A DNA stretch of 64,000 nucleotides, from the NCBI GenBank assembly GCA_913045175.1, contig CAJWQG010000002.1, forward strand, positions 1-64,000, read 5' to 3'. Below, in pieces: positions 60,161-64,000 of this stretch. The notes beneath the pieces were generated by a model. The model saw nothing but the letters and a program-made list of their open reading frames with translations, made no database searches and was not told the origin of the DNA. Position 1 is the stretch's first letter. Each line of letters opens with the position of its first letter. The translations under genes were made by a program, and so were the position numbers. This DNA is from an uncultured Gammaproteobacteria bacterium. GTDB lineage: Bacteria; Pseudomonadota; Gammaproteobacteria; Pseudomonadales; Azotimanducaceae.

Positions 60161-60883
60161 TTACGCGTCCTCAATCGCAATTGCCCTGATCCAGGTGCCT
60201 TCCATCTGTTCTACATTGAGCGGCATGCTCATGAAGAAAACGCGGTCCTGGGTCAGCGACTCTATATTCGCAAGCGGATAGGCAATGGGAATGTTATTTC
60301 CCGTCATAGCCCTGTGGGTTGGGCAGTTGTCCGGCTCGGGCTCCTTTGTTTTGGTTTCCCAGCCGATTCCCGGTACGCCGACAGCGAGCATCTTGATTTT
60401 CTTCTCTTCCGCCAGCCAGTATGCGGTATCCCCATCGATCCAGGGCGAATCCTCTACATGAGGACTACCCATCAGTACGATGTCGCCTTCCTGCACATTG
60501 CCAAGATGCTCCGGCAGTATGGGCTGACCTTTCAGATCGTCGAAGTAACACACAGCCGCTTCGCCGTAGTAGGCATCAACCGGCATATCCCACAATCCCA
60601 GCATGCCATCAGGCAGACCGGACCAATTGTCGTTGTGACCAATACCGAGCTGAATATGTGAACCATGGTGACCGCTTGGCGGGATAGGCCATACGGGATC
60701 GCCCGCCTGATGGCCAACAAGCTGTTCGATGGAACTGTCTTCAGGGTTAACCTGGTCTTCCAGATACCAGGGAAAGTTGTACGTATCAGGGGCGCCCTCG
60801 TCCACACTCGTGTCGAGTCTGAAAACGGTGGACTCAAACTTCGCACTCAGTTCAACTATTCTATAATTCTTAAGATCTATCAT
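60161..60883 (-). CDS. Divergent cyclase-family (kynurenine formamidase-like) hydrolase
   Basis: The 240-residue protein resembles the cyclase family (PF04199): DLKNYRIVELSAKFES start, PEHLGNVQEGDIVLMGSP near 155 and RAMTGNNIPIAYPLANI near 195. The metal motif, normally H-x-G-T-H-x-D-x-P-x-H, reads HHGSHIQLGIGHND here; the Asp is Gln and the Pro is Gly, with one residue inserted. Activity may be changed or lost. A paralog with the same change is next upstream, nine nt apart. Confidence 0.75.
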   Translation of the reverse strand: MIDLKNYRIVELSAKFESTVFRLDTSVDEGAPDTYNFPWYLEDQVNPEDSSIEQLVGHQAGDPVWPIPPSGHHGSHIQLGIGHNDNWSGLPDGMLGLWDMPVDAYYGEAAVCYFDDLKGQPILPEHLGNVQEGDIVLMGSPHVEDSPWIDGDTAYWLAEEKKIKMLAVGVPGIGWETKTKEPEPDNCPTHRAMTGNNIPIAYPLANIESLTQDRVFFMSMPLNVEQMEGTWIRAIAIEDA

Positions 60884-60891
60884 GTCTGCTC

Positions 60892-61683
60892 CTACACTTC
60901 TTCGAACGCTAGCGCGCGGGTGAAACTTGCTTCCATTTTGGTCATACGCAGCGGCAGACTGACATAGAAAACACGATCTTTAGTCAACGTATCGATATTA
61001 ACTAACGGTTGCACAATGGGGACGTTGGCACCTAATAGCACTCGCTTCACTGGTGAGTTTCCGGGGGCCTCTGCTTTCTGCAGGTATTGCCACAATATGC
61101 CAGGACCGATACCAAGCATTTTGATTTGCCGGTCCGACACCAGCCATGAGCAGGTTTCGGCGGAAAGCCAGGGTCGCTCCACCTCCTCGAACGGACTGGT
61201 TAACAGGACCACGTCACCTTTCTCGACGTGAGACAGGTGTTCCGGCTTGATCTCCAGGCCGCGAGGGTCTCCCTCACGCACCCGACCGGCAGGATAGTCA
61301 CCGCGCTCGGCAGCCGGCTCAGGCGTCAGATTCTTCAGGTTACATACCCCAGCCGGCCCCATGAAGGTTTCCGTGGGCATCTCCCACAGACCCTTCATGT
61401 CGTCCGGTACACCAGCCCAGTGACTGATATGTCCGCCCCCACCCTGTATATGTACACCATGATGTGTGCTCTGTCGTTCCTGAGGCCAGACCTCATCGCC
61501 CCCGGGCGGTGCTCCATACAACTTGAACAGGGAGTTATCGCCGGGGAATCGCCCCTCTCGCATGACCCACGGCTTGCCGTTGGGGTCGGTGTTACCCTCT
61601 AACAACGTGCCATCTACCAGGTATGACCTGGCCTTGAGCCTCGGGCTCAGGTCTACCGGCTTCAAACCATCTAAACTGAACAT
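60892..61683 (-). CDS. Divergent cyclase-family hydrolase, second copy
   Basis: From the ATG at 61683 (MFSLDGLKPVDLSPRLKARS) the product is 263 residues; AGAAGGAAAGG precedes the ATG and decides it over an upstream TTG at 61749. It shows the same altered motif as its neighbour, HHGVHIQGGGGHIS, and a similar PEHLSHVEKGDVVLLTSP. The two genes probably arose by duplication and may form a heterodimer. It is divergent from the PhyH gene that begins at 61.8 kb. Substrate unknown. Confidence 0.77.
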   Translation of the reverse strand: MFSLDGLKPVDLSPRLKARSYLVDGTLLEGNTDPNGKPWVMREGRFPGDNSLFKLYGAPPGGDEVWPQERQSTHHGVHIQGGGGHISHWAGVPDDMKGLWEMPTETFMGPAGVCNLKNLTPEPAAERGDYPAGRVREGDPRGLEIKPEHLSHVEKGDVVLLTSPFEEVERPWLSAETCSWLVSDRQIKMLGIGPGILWQYLQKAEAPGNSPVKRVLLGANVPIVQPLVNIDTLTKDRVFYVSLPLRMTKMEASFTRALAFEEV

Positions 61684-61800
61684 GCCTTTCCTTCTAGTCT
61701 TTTCACGAAGGCGACAGTGTAACCACTGTGCATTCAAGAAGTACAACACGTGGAAAATGAAATTAGGTACACTATCTCTTTCTCTTACGAAGGGGACATT

Positions 61801-62670
61801 GTGGAAGGAAAAGAAAATTCAATCGCAAATGACGAAGAGGCCGTCTATTCCCTTGCGCCGTTTGAGGTATCCGATGAGTTGCGACCACTAATCGATGAAC
61901 TGGATCTATGGGATGTCGTTAACAGCATGCGCGAGCATGGTTACGCTTTAATTCGTGATGCTGCCCCTCCCGCGCTTCTGGATGAACTGCGTGAGGCAAT
62001 CCATACCTACGCCACAGAAACACGGGGAGAAGAGAGTCTTATGCTTGGTGCGCCGATGATGCTCGGACGGCATCCAGCGGTTGACCTGGTCGCGACGTTG
62101 CCAAAGGTAATGGCGATCGCGGAATTCAGCGTTGGCAAGGCAATGCGTGCCGGTCGGATAGTAGGTAGCGTCAAGCCGGAAGGTGGTGAAGGACTACCCT
62201 TGCACTCAGACCAAGCCTGGATGCCAACCCCGTTCCCTGAACACAACCTGATGGTGACTTTCTGTGTCGCCTGCGAGGGTATGACCGAGGAAGAAGGTGC
62301 AACATTCGTGGTGCCAGGTTCGCACAAGCTACGCCGCAAACCCACCGAGAAGGAGACGGCGGACACCCCGACGATTCCTATCGAAGCAAAGAAAGGAGAC
62401 ATCGCGGTTTGGGATGGCGCCGCCTGGCACGGTTCCTATTCTCGCAAGGTCCCCGGGGCCCGAACCCTTTTACATGCGACCTACCAGCGCCTCTATACAC
62501 AGCCTATAGACGATTTTACCTACCTGCTGAAGGACGAAGAGTACATGGCCAACGCACCGGAAGGCATGCGCCAGCTGCTCGGGGCAGATCTCTTCTTTCA
62601 CACGGCGACCACGGAAAACGATACGGATATGGAGAAGTTCGGTTACGCGATTGAAGCCTCCAATCTGTAA
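61801..62670 (+). CDS. Phytanoyl-CoA dioxygenase (PhyH) family oxygenase
   Basis: The likely start is GTG at 61801, with AAGGGG five nt upstream; a longer frame from GTG 61750 is possible. The 289-residue product has LPLHSDQAWMPTPFPEHNLM near 150 (HxD, then P-x-P) and the distal His in AAWHGSYSRKVPGARTLLHA near 212. The motif layout is like the IPPEIANPNGLA subgroup, without the N-terminal signature. FVVPGSHKLRRKP lies between. It is followed 12 nt later by a C45-type peptidase gene. Substrate unknown. Confidence 0.84.
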   Translation: MEGKENSIANDEEAVYSLAPFEVSDELRPLIDELDLWDVVNSMREHGYALIRDAAPPALLDELREAIHTYATETRGEESLMLGAPMMLGRHPAVDLVATLPKVMAIAEFSVGKAMRAGRIVGSVKPEGGEGLPLHSDQAWMPTPFPEHNLMVTFCVACEGMTEEEGATFVVPGSHKLRRKPTEKETADTPTIPIEAKKGDIAVWDGAAWHGSYSRKVPGARTLLHATYQRLYTQPIDDFTYLLKDEEYMANAPEGMRQLLGADLFFHTATTENDTDMEKFGYAIEASNL

Positions 62671-62682
62671 CGACGTGACTTT

Positions 62683-63708
62683 ATGGATCTGATAACCCTG
62701 AAGGGGACACCGGCAGAGATCGGACACCAGCATGGTGAACTACTACAGGGACAGGTCAGGAGAGTCTGGGATTTCTACAGCAAGACACTATTCAACGGCC
62801 AACTGGCGCAGTTGGAAGAATATGGCTACCGGTTTCTGGAGGTCATAAGAACATTCCGCAGCGACTACGCCACCGAGATCATCGCACTGGCTGAAGGCGC
62901 AGGGCTCGCGTCCTGGCAGATCGCCGCACTGAACGCCAGAACGGAGATTCTGCACAACCTCACGGACATAGATGTTGGCGAATGCACCGCCATGTATTTC
63001 CCCGGCACCCGAACCCTGGGGCAGAACTGGGACTGGATGCAGGAACTTGAGCCCCTCGTCGTGGCGATGCAGATTGAACGTGCCGACGGTCATCAGATTC
63101 TGCAAATGACCGAACCAGGCATCATCGGCAAGATTGGCCTTAACTCAAATGGCATAGGCGCCTGCCTGAATATGATTCGCGGCGGCGCCAGAGCCGACGC
63201 TGTACCTGTACATATTATGCTGCGTGCAATCCTGGATGCGGACAGCATAGACGGTGCGCTGAACATCCTTGGCGACGCGCACGGCACCTGCAGCAATATT
63301 CTGATGGCAGACGATGACGGAAGTGTGGTGGATCTGGAACTGGCAGAACGAAGTTCGACAACTGTCGACTATGCTGGCGAGCCCCCCCTGCATACCAATC
63401 ACTATCTCAGCTATCTGCAGGAAGACGCGGACGTGTCAAAGCACGAATCGTTTCCCAACTCTACCGCTCGTTTTACGCGCGCCAGGGTACTTATCCAGCA
63501 GCTGGATTCGGGCGCAGGTATAGAAGAACTCCAATCGATTCTAAAAGACACTGAAGATTCGACCTATCCAATCTGTCGAGATTACCGGCCATCATCAGGC
63601 CATCTTGTTGGTACCGTCGCATCCGTCTTGATGGATCTACCGCGCAGAGCCTTGCATGTCACACGAGGCAATCCAGGTCAAAACCCATATACTCGTTTCT
63701 CGCTGTAG
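62683..63708 (+). CDS. C45-family peptidase / acyl-CoA:6-APA acyltransferase-like Ntn hydrolase
   Basis: The 341-residue protein belongs to the C45 group (isopenicillin N acyltransferase-like). Autocleavage would expose Cys in VGECTAMYFPG (near 99) as nucleophile, followed by TLGQNWDWMQELEP, GIIGKIGLNSNGIGACLNMI and THNHYLSYL-like segments, including HTNHYLSYLQ near 237. These enzymes hydrolyse or transfer acyl groups on amides. The gene lies 12 nt after the PhyH gene, so an acyl-amide substrate common to both is plausible. Start ATG fits the family. Confidence 0.87.
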   Translation: MDLITLKGTPAEIGHQHGELLQGQVRRVWDFYSKTLFNGQLAQLEEYGYRFLEVIRTFRSDYATEIIALAEGAGLASWQIAALNARTEILHNLTDIDVGECTAMYFPGTRTLGQNWDWMQELEPLVVAMQIERADGHQILQMTEPGIIGKIGLNSNGIGACLNMIRGGARADAVPVHIMLRAILDADSIDGALNILGDAHGTCSNILMADDDGSVVDLELAERSSTTVDYAGEPPLHTNHYLSYLQEDADVSKHESFPNSTARFTRARVLIQQLDSGAGIEELQSILKDTEDSTYPICRDYRPSSGHLVGTVASVLMDLPRRALHVTRGNPGQNPYTRFSL

Positions 63709-63721
63709 TCTGGAGCAAAGC

Positions 63722-64000
63722 ATGACAATGTACTTACGCCAGGTTTGCCTGGTCGCGCACCAGCTGGAACCGGCGATCGTCGAGTTAACTTCTGTCCTAG
63801 GGATCGAGCGATGTCATGTGGACCCCGGGGTCGGTAAATGGGGACTGGAAAACACCCTGATGGCCATCGGTACCAATTTCCTCGAGGTGGTCGCCCCCAT
63901 TGAAGAAAACACCGCCGGCGGTCGCTACCTTGACCGAAGGGGTGGCGACGGTGGCTATATCCTTGTGTGCCAGGTCGATAGCCAGACACACCAGGATCAA
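63722..64000 (+). CDS. VOC-superfamily (glyoxalase-like) protein, cut by window end
   Basis: The frame starts MTMYLRQVCLVAHQLEPAIV and continues to the window edge with LGIERCHVDPGVGKWGLENT and MAIGTNFLEVVAPIEENTAG. This is the first half of a glyoxalase/VOC domain, with a metal-type His or Glu in FLEVVAP. It begins 13 nt after the C45 gene and is probably in the same operon. Its end and function are outside the window. Confidence 0.78.
   Translation, partial: MTMYLRQVCLVAHQLEPAIVELTSVLGIERCHVDPGVGKWGLENTLMAIGTNFLEVVAPIEENTAGGRYLDRRGGDGGYILVCQVDSQTHQDQ

Overview
The window looks like chromosome of an uncultured, probably marine, Gram-negative bacterium. A gammaproteobacterium is my best guess, from the rhombosortase remnant, PdxH, the DUF547 lipoprotein-like protein and the general style of the enzymes; this is inference and not proven. 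From about 1.48 kb onward the sequence has a moderate GC content, very short intergenic gaps, many 1-4 nt start/stop overlaps and several convergent genes whose 3' ends overlap. I saw no rRNA, tRNA, CRISPR array, insertion sequence or phage structural module. The first ~1.48 kb is AT-rich and is a patchwork of unrelated partial reading frames, so it may be a chimeric end or a decayed junction.

Layout. 0.1-2.0 kb: secreted hypothetical protein, then fragments, then an FG-GAP/UnbV protein. 2.0-8.9 kb: PhyH dioxygenase, remnants of an aldo/keto reductase and a NarL-type response regulator, ADP-ribosylglycohydrolase, broken rhombosortase, SDR, glycerol-dehydrogenase-like enzyme, CIA30 protein. 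8.9-9.5 kb: RelE/ParE-Phd-type toxin-antitoxin pair with a palindromic operator. 9.5-20.1 kb: sugar-acid-like catabolism (two mandelate-racemase-type enzymes, sulfatase, 2-hydroxyacid dehydrogenase, esterase, ribokinase, dienelactone hydrolase, alcohol dehydrogenase). 20.1-26.7 kb: PhyH-HEAT fusion and an operon of luciferase-like oxidoreductase, SDR, enoyl-CoA hydratase, serine hydrolase and amidohydrolase. 26.7-36.0 kb: amber-interrupted fucosidase, PhyH genes (one interrupted), pdxH, kinase, aldolase, monooxygenase, SDR, broken collagen-like gene. 36.0-55.5 kb: N-acyl-D-amino-acid-deacylase-type amidohydrolases (three), PAT/AmpG-like MFS transporters (two), another MFS, DUF547, luciferase-like oxidoreductase, more PhyH genes, a second PhyH-HEAT fusion, TauD. 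55.5-64.0 kb: K+ channel-like protein, a 520-residue protein I cannot name, and a run of small catabolic or tailoring enzymes (CMD, SnoaL-like, two divergent cyclases, PhyH, C45 peptidase/acyltransferase, VOC).

The striking property is an expansion of Fe(II)/2-oxoglutarate oxygenases: eleven PhyH-type genes (one with an internal stop) and one TauD in 64 kb. They sit beside hydrolases, dehydratases, dehydrogenases and transporters of the kind used to take up and dismantle small organic molecules. Several gene modules occur twice (PhyH-HEAT, PAT transporter + amidohydrolase, luciferase-like oxidoreductase, SDR, cyclase, SnoaL). I read the region as an accessory catabolic island built by paralog expansion.

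Decay is visible as well. In-frame stops or frameshifts break the rhombosortase, the fucosidase, one PhyH, a collagen-like gene and a response regulator. All three stop codons occur among these lesions, so a recoded genetic code does not explain them. Two translation oddities stand out: a probable CTG start (14901) and G5-G6 tracts placed just ahead of many starts between 42 and 60 kb.
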